A DNA stretch of 64,000 nucleotides from Sporomusa sphaeroides DSM 2875 (GTDB lineage: Bacteria; Bacillota; Negativicutes; Sporomusales; Sporomusaceae), in assembly GCF_001941975.2 (NCBI RefSeq), contig NZ_CP146991.1, forward strand, positions 2,572,501 through 2,636,500. Direction: 5' to 3'. Numbering within the stretch: position 1 is the stretch's first letter; the number at the start of each line of letters is the position of its first letter. The notes beneath the pieces were generated by a model. It ran no database searches. It saw nothing but the letters and a program-made list of their open reading frames with translations, and had not been told where the DNA came from. Below are positions 27,784 to 37,200 of the stretch, one piece after another. The position numbers and the translations under genes are program-made.

Positions 27784-28188
27784 CTATTGATATATCCGGA
27801 CATGATCCAGCCTATCATGAACTTTTTCAAATAATAGGCCGGCAGCAAACCATGCAGGGGCATAATCCAGACGGATCAACCCATGGATATTGAGCGCAGC
27901 CAGGGAATAATCCCAAGGTACAGTACCCAGCACAACACTTAGCAGCCAGCCGGTAAGATATTCAACGGCGAAATACAGCAGCATCCAGACAGTCCCGCGC
28001 CGCCATGCCGGCCAGTACCGGATTATGTCATGCAATGGCTCAAATACTATGACTAAGCCATATATGGGAAACATCCATAAGTAGGTTCTGGCTGTCAAAC
28101 AAACATCTCCGTCCAGCAGCGAACCTACGCCTGTCCAGATAATTTCCAGACACCAGCCTAGTAGTCCATAAATGATAAAGTGCAGCAT
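27784..28188 (-). CDS. Small membrane protein of the CmpB-type ABC permease family
   Basis: 135 residues beginning MLHFIIYGLLGWCLEIIWTG, with four hydrophobic helices, matching the PF06541-type family labelled putative ABC-transporter permease (CmpB). The true job is unknown. The frame is open to 28383, but that extension would overlap the divergent TetR gene, so ATG 28188 is taken; only a weak CAGGT lies before it. The two genes share a 55-base divergent gap, so the TetR protein may control this one. It ends 17 nt beyond the end of the activase gene, tail to tail. Confidence 0.7.
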   Translation of the reverse strand: MLHFIIYGLLGWCLEIIWTGVGSLLDGDVCLTARTYLWMFPIYGLVIVFEPLHDIIRYWPAWRRGTVWMLLYFAVEYLTGWLLSVVLGTVPWDYSLAALNIHGLIRLDYAPAWFAAGLLFEKVHDRLDHVRIYQ

Positions 28189-28243
28189 AGGTATAGTGTA
28201 AACCTGCGGCAAATTATTATTCCCGGTGCAAGGAGTTGGAGCA

Positions 28244-28843
28244 ATGACCACCCATTCGGAAAATAAACTGGCTATCAAAAAAAAGATTTTGGACGCTACG
28301 CTGGGGATTATCGGCGCCAAAGGGGCCCACCATGTAACCAGCCGGAAGATTGCCACCCTGGCTGAAGTGAATGTAGCTGCCATAAACTACTATTTTGGTT
28401 CTAAAGACAATGCGGTAAACGAGGCACTGAAAACTTTTACAGATGCGCTCATGCAGTCTTTTGACCATCTGGATAATTTAGCCGTCCCACCTGAGGATAG
28501 AATTAGAAATTTTCTTAGAAGCTATGCCGATTATAGTCTGGAATACCCGGATGTTTTTCGCAATTTTATTGAGCAGACCTTGCATGAATCCGTATCCTCC
28601 TGCGAATATATTGAAATTATGAAGCAAACCGGGCTAAATAAAGTAAAGGCAGCGGTACGGGAAATCACCCAAAACCAGGACGAGATTGACTTAACCATGA
28701 AAATTTTTCAGATGTTTAGCTGCCTGGAGCTGCCGGTATTAGTCGGCGATAAGCTGCAAAGCCTTGCTCATTTTGATTACTATGACCGTGAGTGCCGTCA
28801 CCGGTATCTCGACTGGGTGCTAAAATCTCTATTGCATGCATAA
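28244..28843 (+). CDS. TetR-family transcriptional regulator
   Basis: 199 residues. Residues 10-58 carry the TetR helix-turn-helix (KKKILDATLGIIGAKGAHH to AAINYYFGSKD). The rest is a helical ligand domain of unknown specificity. ATG 28244 follows AAGGAG at eight bases; an upstream GTG at 28226 has the ribosome site inside it and is rejected. It is divergent from the small membrane protein at 27784, the likely target, and ends in a terminator shared with hydG. Confidence 0.88.
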   Translation: MTTHSENKLAIKKKILDATLGIIGAKGAHHVTSRKIATLAEVNVAAINYYFGSKDNAVNEALKTFTDALMQSFDHLDNLAVPPEDRIRNFLRSYADYSLEYPDVFRNFIEQTLHESVSSCEYIEIMKQTGLNKVKAAVREITQNQDEIDLTMKIFQMFSCLELPVLVGDKLQSLAHFDYYDRECRHRYLDWVLKSLLHA

Positions 28844-28887
28844 AGACCTGACTCTGATCCGCAAGGGAACCAGAGCCAGGTCTTTTC
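28842..28887. terminator. Bidirectional terminator between tetR and hydG
   Basis: AAAGACCTGACTCTG pairs with CAGAGCCAGGTCTTT (28842-28856 and 28871-28885, one mismatch), followed by T's. It closes the plus-strand TetR gene and the minus-strand hydG. Confidence 0.88.
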
Positions 28888-28889
28888 AT

Positions 28890-30308
28890 TTAGAAACGAA
28901 AATCACGTTTGCCATCGGTAAGTTCGGACAAATGCTCTACAGCAATTGCGCGAACCTTTTCATTGGTAATACGGGGAATTTCCTTGGCAATTACCTCTTC
29001 GCCCTTTGCCTTGGTGTCTGCCGAAGCATAATCCTCTAAATATTCCTTCAGCGTCATCAGGGCATTGGGCTGACAACAGTTAGCAATCTGCCCTGATTTC
29101 ACCAGGCTCATAAACCGGTCTCCGGTGCGCCCTTCGCGATAGCAGGCAGTACAAAAACTCGGAATATAGCCCAGACTTAGCAACCAATTTACAATTTCAT
29201 CCAGAGTGCGCCGGTCATTAACATCAAACTGTGCCGAATTATCATCTTCCGCTTCGGGTTCAACATAGCCGCCGACACTGGTGCTGGAACCGCCGCTAAT
29301 TTGGGATACTCCCAATTCCAGCACACGCTCACGGGTTTTCTGCGATTCGCGGGTAGAAACAATCATGCCCGTATAGGGAACGGCAATCCGGAGCACGGTT
29401 ACTATTTTCGCGAATATATCATCTGATATGGCGTTGCTGAAATCTTCGGGATCAATATCATCTGCCGGGCGAATCCGGGGAACGCTGACGGTATGCGGGC
29501 CAACTCCCATAGCCGCTTCCAAATGCTCGGCATGCATTAACAGGCCGACAAAATCATACCGGTACATATTTAGGCCAAACAAAACTCCAATGCCGACGTC
29601 ATCTATGCCGGCTTCCATAGCACGGTCCATAGCTTCGGTGTGATAAGCATAGTCACTCTTGGGGCCGGTTGGATGCAGTTCTTCATATGCCTTTTGGTTA
29701 TAGGTTTCTTGAAATAAAATATAAGTGCCAATGCCTGCATCCTTTAACTTGCGGTAGTTTTCCACCGTGGTTGCGGCAATATTGACATTCACCCGGCGAA
29801 TGGCTCCATTCTTATGTTTTATGCTATAGATAGTTTTAATGCTTTCCAATACATACTCAATAGGATTGTTAACAGGATCCTCACCGGTTTCCAAAGCCAG
29901 GCGCTTATGCCCCATGTCCTGCAAAGCAATTACTTCACGTACAATATCCTCCTGCGAAAGCTTTTTGCGGGAAATATTCTTGTTTTTATAATGATAAGGG
30001 CAGTAAACACACCCGTTAATACAGTAATTAGAAAGATATAAAGGCGCAAACATAACAATACGGTTTCCATAAAGTTTTTGCTTGATTTCTTTTGCCAAAG
30101 ACATCATTTTTTCGTTTTGTTCCTCTAGGTCACACTCCAGCAGCACCGCTGCTTCCCGGTGGGTCAGCCCCTTACAGTCCCTGGCCCGTTCCAGAATGCT
30201 CGCAATTAGTTCTCGATTGCTTTTGTTTTTCTGCGCATAATCAAGCGTATCCAAAATCTCCTGATCGTCAATAAATTCGGTGGCAATTTTTGATTTGCAA
30301 TTATACAT
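28890..30308 (-). CDS. hydG: [FeFe]-hydrogenase H-cluster maturase HydG
   Basis: 472 residues. HydG is a radical-SAM tyrosine lyase that makes CO and cyanide for the H-cluster of [FeFe]-hydrogenase. The N-terminal cluster is Cys96-x3-Cys100-x2-Cys103 (CINGCVYC); the C-terminal auxiliary cluster motif begins CTACYREGRTGDRF and ends with a Cys in NCCQP. ATG 30308 has AAAAAGGAG eight bases before it; TTG 30314 would fit less well. It is 110 bp downstream of a TM1266 protein. HydE, HydF and the hydrogenase are not in the window. Confidence 0.95.
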   Translation of the reverse strand: MYNCKSKIATEFIDDQEILDTLDYAQKNKSNRELIASILERARDCKGLTHREAAVLLECDLEEQNEKMMSLAKEIKQKLYGNRIVMFAPLYLSNYCINGCVYCPYHYKNKNISRKKLSQEDIVREVIALQDMGHKRLALETGEDPVNNPIEYVLESIKTIYSIKHKNGAIRRVNVNIAATTVENYRKLKDAGIGTYILFQETYNQKAYEELHPTGPKSDYAYHTEAMDRAMEAGIDDVGIGVLFGLNMYRYDFVGLLMHAEHLEAAMGVGPHTVSVPRIRPADDIDPEDFSNAISDDIFAKIVTVLRIAVPYTGMIVSTRESQKTRERVLELGVSQISGGSSTSVGGYVEPEAEDDNSAQFDVNDRRTLDEIVNWLLSLGYIPSFCTACYREGRTGDRFMSLVKSGQIANCCQPNALMTLKEYLEDYASADTKAKGEEVIAKEIPRITNEKVRAIAVEHLSELTDGKRDFRF

Positions 30309-30425
30309 AGTCAAGACTCCTTTTTACGCATTTTTTTCTATCTGAAAAAATCCCCTGCCTACCCCGATGAAAACCGCTGCAAAGTCGTCCGGTAGAAGTA
30401 ACACTCTTAACAAAATTAGTGCTTG

Positions 30426-30689
30426 CTATTTATCTGTGTTAGAAGCTAGTTTCGAATACACCGTTTTAATATTGACATGGGGAATCATTCCTAATTTGCC
30501 GGAAAGTGCACTGATGGTATCACTGGGAGCATCCATTACAATGCTGATCACGGAAACATTACGCTTGGGATAGGGAATTCCCATTCGGCCTACAATATAG
30601 GCGCCATATTCGTGAAGAATATCGTTTATTCTTTTGGCAGAATCCTTGTTTTCAACCACTATGCCAACTAACGCAATTCTCGTTTCCAT
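30426..30689 (-). CDS. TM1266-type protein next to hydG, copy 2
   Basis: 87 residues, an ACT/ferredoxin-fold protein of the TM1266 family, annotated iron-only hydrogenase system regulator because it often lies beside hyd maturation genes, as here. It starts METRIALVGIVVENKDSAKRIND, and ends with the expected GMIPHVNIKTVYSKL. Its ligand and DNA-binding ability are unproven. AAAGGAG precedes the ATG. It is the first gene after a 240-nt leader with an internal terminator. Confidence 0.85.
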   Translation of the reverse strand: METRIALVGIVVENKDSAKRINDILHEYGAYIVGRMGIPYPKRNVSVISIVMDAPSDTISALSGKLGMIPHVNIKTVYSKLASNTDK

Positions 30690-30713
30690 AAAATAGCTCC
30701 TTTCTTCTTAATG

Positions 30714-30933
30714 CAAAAATCCTTGTACCCGAAGGCACAAGGATAGAAAGTCAATAATTAAGGAGAGCATCACAAAAATATGCTCCTCAATCTATCGCCG
30801 CTATTCTCTCGCCTTCTCATTCGGGACGTACCCTCATGGATTCAGCACGATAACTTTGTTCTACTCCAGACACCTAGGGTTTGCCGCAAGAAAGGTGAAA
30901 ATTACTCAATCTCAGACAACTTACCCAAATATT
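30714..30933 (-). promoter_or_regulatory. Long structured 5' leader ending in an intrinsic terminator (candidate riboswitch/attenuator)
   Basis: Between the promoter at 30940-30968 and the TM1266 gene the minus strand has about 240 untranslated bases. Visible stems: CACCT/AGGTG near the 5' side, GGG-UACGU-CCC, then GGAGCAT/ATGCTC (30762-30787). The leader ends in a perfect stem AUCCUUGUGCC-UUCG-GGUACAAGGAU followed by UUUUU (30714-30744), an intrinsic terminator 25 bases before the ATG. That position suggests transcriptional attenuation by a ligand, protein or RNA. I could not match it to a riboswitch consensus I know. No protein-coding frame of note lies in it. This is the only sizeable gene-free stretch in the region (30690-31056). 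Confidence 0.55.
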
Positions 30934-30939
30934 AAATAA

Positions 30940-30968
30940 ATTGTAGCATATTTTCTGACAAAATACAA
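30940..30968 (-). promoter_or_regulatory. Promoter of the TM1266-hydG unit
   Basis: On the minus strand TTGTAT (plus 30963-30968) and TACAAT (plus 30940-30945) are separated by 17 bases. Transcription would start near 30933, about 245 bases before the TM1266 start codon, which defines the long leader. Confidence 0.6.
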
Positions 30969-31056
30969 TGCTGAATTTTAAACAATCCCAAACCTCACCA
31001 GATGCCACACAAGTGTCTCTGGATTATTATTCAGCATCAGAGTTGCGGTACTTGGC

Positions 31057-31323
31057 TTAAATTACTTTTCTAATTTTGCTGCCATTAAATAATTGCCGGA
31101 GGACATACAGCGTTTCCGCCGGACCCATCTCAGGTTCATAGCCTAATTGCACAAAGTCATACCGAACCCGCTCTTGTATATGGGGTGAAAGCTCTGTTAG
31201 TTTAGCGAATTCAGCAGAAATAGTTTTGATCTCATCACTATCCATCAAATTCAATACCTTTCTACTCTTTTCTAAACCAATCATAAGCAAAAAAGCCGCT
31301 GATTTTTGTAGTTGAGTCAACAC
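31057..31323 (-). CDS. Free-standing FliG N-terminal-domain protein
   Basis: 88 residues. The sequence (LQKSAAFLLMIGLEKSRKVLNLMDSDEIKTISAEFAKL, read in two parts) follows the FliG N-domain pattern, where KAAILLIxLGxE...VLxxLxxxEIExLsxEIAxL is usual. Full FliG has middle and motor domains (about 330 residues); only the N-domain, which in FliG binds FliF, is present here. No flagellar genes lie nearby. AAGGAGG lies upstream; GTG 31323 or the next codon TTG 31320 may be the start (the latter is better spaced). Role unknown. Confidence 0.6.
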   Translation of the reverse strand: MLTQLQKSAAFLLMIGLEKSRKVLNLMDSDEIKTISAEFAKLTELSPHIQERVRYDFVQLGYEPEMGPAETLYVLRQLFNGSKIRKVI

Positions 31324-31387
31324 TAGACCTCCTTGCCCGGTACAACAATGCTCTTGTCATGTTAAATTGAGCGCACAGCCACAATAC

Positions 31388-31738
31388 CTATCTAAGCGTC
31401 TCCCACTCGCTTTCCTTAAACCCAACCAAGACCTTATCGGCAGTAATCAATATGGGGCGTTTAACCAGCATCCCGTCAGTGGCCAGGAGCGCAAACTGCT
31501 CTGCCTCAGACATGGTTGGCAGCTTGTCCTTCAAACTCAGGGATTTATACAATAAGCCGCTGGTATTAAAGAATTTTTTCAGCGGCAGCTTGCTTTTCGC
31601 CTGCCATTCCTGCAACTCAGCTGCCGTCGGATTTTCTTCCTTAATATGCCGCTGCTCATAGCTGACGCCATTATCATCCAGCCACTGTTTTGCCTTCTGG
31701 CAGGTAGTGCATTTCGGGTAACATACAAAAATAGTCAT
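31388..31738 (-). CDS. ArsC/Spx-family thioredoxin-fold protein (YffB-like)
   Basis: 116 residues, thioredoxin fold with CTTC (Cys10-Cys13) near the N-terminus and a C-terminal VKRPILITADKVLVGF, matching the ArsC/YffB/Spx group. Full arsenate reductases use a single N-terminal Cys and an Arg cluster, while Spx is a transcription cofactor; the CxxC here favours YffB/Spx-like proteins of unclear function. AAGGAG precedes the ATG. It lies between the FliG-N-like gene and the M23 peptidase, without obvious operon structure beyond shared strand. Confidence 0.82.
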   Translation of the reverse strand: MTIFVCYPKCTTCQKAKQWLDDNGVSYEQRHIKEENPTAAELQEWQAKSKLPLKKFFNTSGLLYKSLSLKDKLPTMSEAEQFALLATDGMLVKRPILITADKVLVGFKESEWETLR

Positions 31739-31770
31739 GTCAATTCTCCTTGCTAATTAAGTGCTATCTA

Positions 31771-32412
31771 TTAGTATTGAACCATAAAGCCAATAGGGTC
31801 AACAGCCATGCCATTGACTCTGATTTCATAATGAACATGCGGTCCGGTACTTTTCCCGGTGCTGCCTACATAGGCAATGACCTGGCCTTTTCTCACATGT
31901 TGACTGGAGCTTGCTATAATGCGGGAATTGTGCCCATAAATAGTGGTAATGCCATTGCCATGATCAATTTGCACCAGATTGCCGTAGCCTCCGGCCCATT
32001 CACTTCGCACAACCGTGCCATCGGCAGTAGCTACAACCGGGGTATCCATACTGTTGGCAATATCAATTCCCGCATGCAATTCACTGCCACTGTCCAAAGG
32101 TGAATTACGCCAGCCAAAACCGGAAGTAACTTCGCCACTAACCGGCCAGATGGACGGCTTAGCCGCAACCTTATCACCGCCGTGTTCCAAACTGCCCGGA
32201 ATGAGCACCTGTCCCGACCCGCCGGGCTGAAAAGGGACTAACTCTGCTGCTGCACTACTGCCTACACTAAGTGGCTGGTGATTGTGGGCAAAAACTGCCC
32301 CCATTCCCAGGAGAATAAGTACCCCTAATAATGAAATAATCCATCTAACAGAAACAGGTATTGGCCTGCGCTCTGTGTTATTCTTAGTATGAGTTTCCTG
32401 CGGAGTATGCAT
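31771..32412 (-). CDS. M23-family peptidase, membrane-anchored
   Basis: 213 residues with one N-terminal membrane helix (about 25-47) and an M23 LytM/SpoIIQ-type peptidase domain from about residue 95. The zinc site has His near ELHAGIDIA (HxxxD) and HVHYEIRVNG, both intact. Such enzymes cut peptidoglycan cross-bridges or, when degenerate, act as scaffolds; here the site looks complete. GGAAGG precedes the ATG. It is divergent from the orphan adaptor at 32635, with 222 bases between. Confidence 0.87.
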   Translation of the reverse strand: MHTPQETHTKNNTERRPIPVSVRWIISLLGVLILLGMGAVFAHNHQPLSVGSSAAAELVPFQPGGSGQVLIPGSLEHGGDKVAAKPSIWPVSGEVTSGFGWRNSPLDSGSELHAGIDIANSMDTPVVATADGTVVRSEWAGGYGNLVQIDHGNGITTIYGHNSRIIASSSQHVRKGQVIAYVGSTGKSTGPHVHYEIRVNGMAVDPIGFMVQY

Positions 32413-32634
32413 TACAATGTTCCTTCCTTAAAGTAAATATAGCAGCCATAATAGTTGGACAAAACCGCTAACTGCTATCACGAAAAAATCCTATACTATA
32501 CATTATAACGGAAATTCGTCTTTTTGGCTTTCTTTTAATGTTGATTTTTTCATTTTTTGCGTTACTACTTGACGGCAAAAATGAAAAGTGCGAACATAGT
32601 AGCAGTTACCGTATTATTATGGGAGGTGACTGCT

Positions 32635-33744
32635 ATGAAAAAGCTCACCAGGAATTCTCGCCTGCTCCTTGCATTAATGTTACTTGTCTGTGCAGCAGCA
32701 CTGCTGCTGGCCGTCAGTTCCAAACAACTGCCAACCGGACTTTGGCCCCGGCAGATAAGCCCGCAAGCGCCGGTTAACCTCACGGCCATACCGTTAGGCA
32801 CTATAAATAAGCCAATACAAGTCACCCGGACAGGATCCCTGGAAAGCGCAGCCTCTGTCCCGATTCATGCCGCATTCTCCGGCCACCCCAGTGAAATATA
32901 TGTAACAGAAGGCCAGGCAATCAAAGCCGGTCAGCCACTGCTTAAGCTCCAACCCTCTCCTTCGGCAGTCACACAACAGGTCGCAGTACCGTCACAACAG
33001 CTGCAAACCAATTATGATAATGCCTTAAAAGAATATGACCGCTACCAAAAACTGTACGAAATTGGGGCTATTCCCCGGCGGCAAATGGAGAGTATCACCG
33101 CCAAGCTACAAGAAGCCAAAGAACGCCTTGCCGCCGCCGGAACCCAGTCTGCTGGCAGCATAACCGGCCCGGCTACAATTACCGCGCCCATCGACGGCAT
33201 AGTAACCGGCTTGGCCGCCGCTCCCGCTAAGGAGGTGCAGGCCGGTCAACTGCTGCTTTCCTTAGGCAGCGGTCAGGAATTAGGCGCTGTCGTTCAGCTG
33301 GAACAAAAAGACCTGTATCTTGTCCAGTTAGGCACACCGGTTATCGTAGAAGCAGTGCAGCAAACTATCGTTGGTCAGGTTGCCAGCATTTACCCCCAAG
33401 TGGAGGCTAAGCAAAATCCTGTTTTCCTTGCTCATATCAAACTCGCAAGTAAACCTGCCGAATCGCTGAAGGCCGGTATGCCCGCCACTATTCATATAAA
33501 CACCGGTGAAACAGCCGTCGTCCCCGCAGTTCCCACAGCGTCAATCCTTCAGGACAGCCAGGGGCAAACCTATATATACCTGGCGGTCAATGGTAAGGCT
33601 GTGCTTCAACAAATAAGTGTAGGCAAAACCATGGACGATTTCACGGAAATTACCTCCGGTCTGCCTGCAGAAAGCCTGATCATAACAAGCAGCCTGGACA
33701 GCTTAAGAGATGGCGATACCATTACAGTAATCCAGCACCAATAG
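32635..33744 (+). CDS. Efflux RND/MacA-type periplasmic adaptor, unpaired
   Basis: 369 residues. An N-terminal membrane anchor (about 10-30) is followed by an adaptor (membrane fusion) protein: barrel-sandwich/lipoyl parts (HAAFSGHPSEIYVTEGQAIK and TITAPIDGIVTGLAA), a helical hairpin (residues about 110-160) and a beta-barrel. It should link an inner-membrane pump with an outer-membrane channel, but no pump or channel gene is next to it. ATG 32635 is preferred because GGGAGGTG stands upstream; ATG 32557 is also in frame. It has its own terminator after it. Confidence 0.82.
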   Translation: MKKLTRNSRLLLALMLLVCAAALLLAVSSKQLPTGLWPRQISPQAPVNLTAIPLGTINKPIQVTRTGSLESAASVPIHAAFSGHPSEIYVTEGQAIKAGQPLLKLQPSPSAVTQQVAVPSQQLQTNYDNALKEYDRYQKLYEIGAIPRRQMESITAKLQEAKERLAAAGTQSAGSITGPATITAPIDGIVTGLAAAPAKEVQAGQLLLSLGSGQELGAVVQLEQKDLYLVQLGTPVIVEAVQQTIVGQVASIYPQVEAKQNPVFLAHIKLASKPAESLKAGMPATIHINTGETAVVPAVPTASILQDSQGQTYIYLAVNGKAVLQQISVGKTMDDFTEITSGLPAESLIITSSLDSLRDGDTITVIQHQ

Positions 33745-33857
33745 TGATACCAGGTGTAACGGTTCTTCACAGCCATTAACAATTAGCGTTTTTCTTCAAT
33801 ATCATTACCAATATGCCTATCGCCTCGGTGTACCTGGCGAATATGAATTCCAAAACA

Positions 33858-33902
33858 TAAAGACCTCCTATGCTAGGTTTTATCCTACCATAGGAGGTCT
33901 TA
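33858..33902 (+). terminator. Terminator-like long hairpin between adaptor and tps genes
   Basis: TAAGACCTCCTATG (33858-33871) and CATAGGAGGTCTTA (33889-33902) are a 14-bp perfect inverted repeat. It lies 114 bases after the adaptor stop; it may end that transcript or the minus-strand tps operon, though a T tail is weak on either strand. Confidence 0.5.
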
Positions 33903-34003
33903 TCTGCCTTTCGCAGCTTACTTCAAGTCTGTCTTGCCTTTTCGCGCGGCTTATCCTGTAGTATTGCCCTGCCCCAGACGAAAGCTACTTTCCGGGAAAA
34001 AAT

Positions 34004-34279
34004 TTATATATCACCCTGCGCTTCTTCCTTCATAACCGGAACCGATGTGTTGGGAAAAACCCTGCCGTCCACTAAAAGACCATTCTTGGTCAGTTGCCGG
34101 ATTACTTGCTCTTGCAAATTAAAAGCGTTTACAAAGCCTTCAAGCGGCATTACCAGGCGCTGCGTAAATTCCTGCCTTTCCTGCCCGTCTCCCGGCTGCA
34201 GCGACATCAAGTCAAACCGCACCAGATTGCCGGTAATGTGAACCGCACCAATACCATCTGCAAATAAATCACTTTTCAT
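34004..34279 (-). CDS. Small conserved-looking protein at the end of the tps operon
   Basis: 91 residues, no signal peptide, no cysteine. It begins MKSDLFADGIGAVHITGNLVR and has a central FTQRLVMPLEGFVNAFNLQEQVI, a pattern resembling DUF3467-type small beta-alpha proteins, but this is a weak match. GGAGG stands before its ATG, and it is 15 nt after the tpsA stop, so it is translated from the same mRNA. Its position suggests a role in TpsA biogenesis or regulation in the cytoplasm; the function is unknown. Confidence 0.6.
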   Translation of the reverse strand: MKSDLFADGIGAVHITGNLVRFDLMSLQPGDGQERQEFTQRLVMPLEGFVNAFNLQEQVIRQLTKNGLLVDGRVFPNTSVPVMKEEAQGDI

Positions 34280-34294
34280 AATTATTACCTCCGC

Positions 34295-37200
34295 CTATTT
34301 ATTCTGGGAATTGATTTCCATAAAGATGTAAATTGCTCTAATTTGATCAGGCATAACACCCAGATCCTCTACTGCTGTCAGAATTCCTGTAGCAAGTACG
34401 GCTTTGCCCGGTTCCCTGTTGTCCCCGTTTATGGTTGTCAATGCCTGCTGATCAAGGGGATGCACAGTGACTATACCGTTGCCGAAAGCCACTTCAAAGG
34501 AGCCTGTTGCTTCCGTCTTATAAACCATACTAAATCCTTTGTTCACATCTGGTGCCACTTCATCCAGCCTGGGAATAGTCACACTCTGGGCTGAAGGCAG
34601 AATGGAGAGTTTATCAGGATTGTAGTTAATGGTGTAGATGCCGTCCAGTTTCTGCTCACCGCTGTTAGCGTACAGCACCGGTACAGCGCCCGATGTCCGC
34701 CGTTCACCGGCAATATCTCTTTCTTCACCGGCTGGCCTATCCAGCCTGAGAGCAAAACCGCCATTTTCGGTTGCAAAAATATGATTGCTGGACGACCCGC
34801 CGGTCTGAATGGTCACATCACCGGTAACACCCGACGGCAATCCGGGAATACTGCCGGTATTAACAGGCGGCGTCATATCCGGCCATTCCGGCAGCGCTGG
34901 GAACGGGGTGCCGCTACCGGGCAGACCGGGAGTGATCCCCGACGGATTGCCTGGCTTGGGCTGAGTGGTGGTTTGCGCTTCTCGCTGTGCTATTTCCTCC
35001 GGACTTAAGCCTGCCCGCGTAATGGTCAGCGTGCCGTCCACATACTTGAAGGTGTAGTTGTCGGCCTTAAAATCGCCGTCGATATCGATTATATAGTCGC
35101 CGACATTGATAGCACCGTCGGCAGTACCACCGTACTTCACGCTGCCTGAGGTAATGATGCCGCTGGCCGCGCCGCTTGCATCACCCTCGCCGGCGACAAA
35201 GCCGCTGTAGCGCGCCTCGTGCGTACCACTTACATAGGCACTCCCGTCATATGTCTTCTTATGGTCGTTGGCGGTGACCGTCACTTCCTTGGGGGTAATG
35301 GTCAGCATGCCGTTCTCATACGTGAAGGTATAGTTGTCAGCCTCAAAATCACCGTCAATATTCAAGGTGTAGTTGCCAACAGCCTTGTTGGCGCCGCCTG
35401 TATCCCATACGCTGCCTTTTTTAATCACACCTTTGTCCTCGCCGGCGACAAAACCGTCATAGCTCATGTCGCCTGCGCCGCCGCTATAGGTCTTACCGTC
35501 ATATACCTTGGTTTGGTCACCGGCCTTGACGGTCACTTCCTTTTTGGTGATCTCCAGTATGCCGTCCACATACTTAAAGCTGTAGTTGTTGGCCGCGAGA
35601 TTGCTGTTGGCCTCGTCAATGCCGATGATATACTCACCGGCATTTTTCGCGTTGTCCGCACTGCCGCCGCCGAATTTGACGGTGCCGCTGAGACCGACAT
35701 TGCTTACATTCTCACCACTGATAAAGCCGCTGTAATCCCAGCCATTGCCGCCGGTAAAACCGTTGCTGCCTGTATAGTGCTGCCCATCATAAATTTTGCT
35801 GTAATCCTTGGCGGTAACAGTCACTTCCTTCGGCATGACATAGAATTCCGTTTCAACCTTATAGTTCAGCGGATTGAGACCGTTATAAACCACTTGCAGC
35901 GCCGCGTCGCCATTGCCGGTGCCATAAGCTGTACCCTTAACGCCGTCCCGGTAGTTGACACCGGGTTTTGTGCCACTGCCGACACCAGAGCCCCAGTTGT
36001 ACTTGGTGGATTCCTTTTGGTCTGTGTTCCAGTCACCGAGGAAAGCATCATCCAAGGCTTTACGATCGACCCAGCCGGCGATTTCCACCTTGAACTGACC
36101 GCCGTTAAAGAACTCCGCATTGCCGCTGCCATACATCTTTTCGCCATAAATTTTGGCTACAGGCTGGTACTTGTGCGTAGTGCCGTTGCCGACATACGTG
36201 CCAGGGAGGGTAGTAACTTGATCATAATCTGTGCCATAGCGGCGGAAATCACCGGTCAGCTTGCCATAGTTATCGCCGAGGGAATCTTCGGTGGAAATAA
36301 CCCAGCGGCTGCTACCAGGATCAATCATATCCTTGGAGTTTGTCCTGGTATTATTGTTGGTAAAATGACCGCCTTCAGCCGTCAGATAGACCGGCGTATC
36401 ACCATAGGAAACCACCTTGCCGTTTTCACCCAGCACCAGATTACCGTCTTTTGTCCAAACTGTGATATTCTGTCCGGAAGCGCCGGTGGTATTGCCGTCT
36501 ACCGTACCGCTAATTGTCAGTCCGCCGCTGTCTTTAATGTCAATGCCCTTGCCGGCAGTGATATTGCCCAGCTTGTCGATGGTGTTGCCTTTGCTGCTAA
36601 AGCTGATGGTATTGGTTGTGGAAGTGGCTGTCAGGGTCTCGACATTTGTTACTGTGCCGGGAACAGTAATCGCGCCCTCTTTGGTGGTCACAGTCAGATT
36701 ATTGCCGGACAGGTCGAGGTTTTTACCTGTGGTCACAGTCACCGTGCCGCTACCGTTTTTGATAGTAAGATTATCAGTTACTTTAAAATTGTCATTTACG
36801 GTGATCGTACCGGTGCCATCGTCCCGGCCAATATTAATGTTCTTAAAACCGTCCTCAAAAACGCGGTCTTTGCCATCAAACCACCCGCTGTCCAGGTTCA
36901 AATCCGCTGTACCGCCACCGCTGCCCAAGTTGATATTCGTCTCTTCCGAATAGGTTTTAATGGTGAGATCGCCGCTGCTCTTGATCTTGCTGCCCTTGGC
37001 AATCGTCAGCTTGTCAGCCGTCAGGGACACATCACCTGTACCGGCATTGATTTTGGCATCAATGTCAACCCATTTGCTCTCAACGGTAAAGTCATTGTCG
37101 TTGGTATTAATCTTCCCCCGGACATTTACTTTGCCTGTACTGGTCGTTTCACTTGCCTGACGGATGATAACCGTATCGGTAAAACCGGTTGTGCCAATTT

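Noticed and set aside
27784..28383. Longer 199-residue version of the CmpB-type membrane protein
   Set aside because: The first 65 residues run through the divergent TetR gene and carry no membrane pattern; the family starts at MLHFIIYG.
30760..30933. A cyclic-di-AMP, T-box, SAM or TPP riboswitch in the TM1266 leader
   Set aside because: The conserved cores (for example CAGCTAAC for c-di-AMP, AGGGTGGNACCGCG for T-box) are absent. Only a short GAATCC/GGGTACGTCC likeness is seen, too little to name a class.
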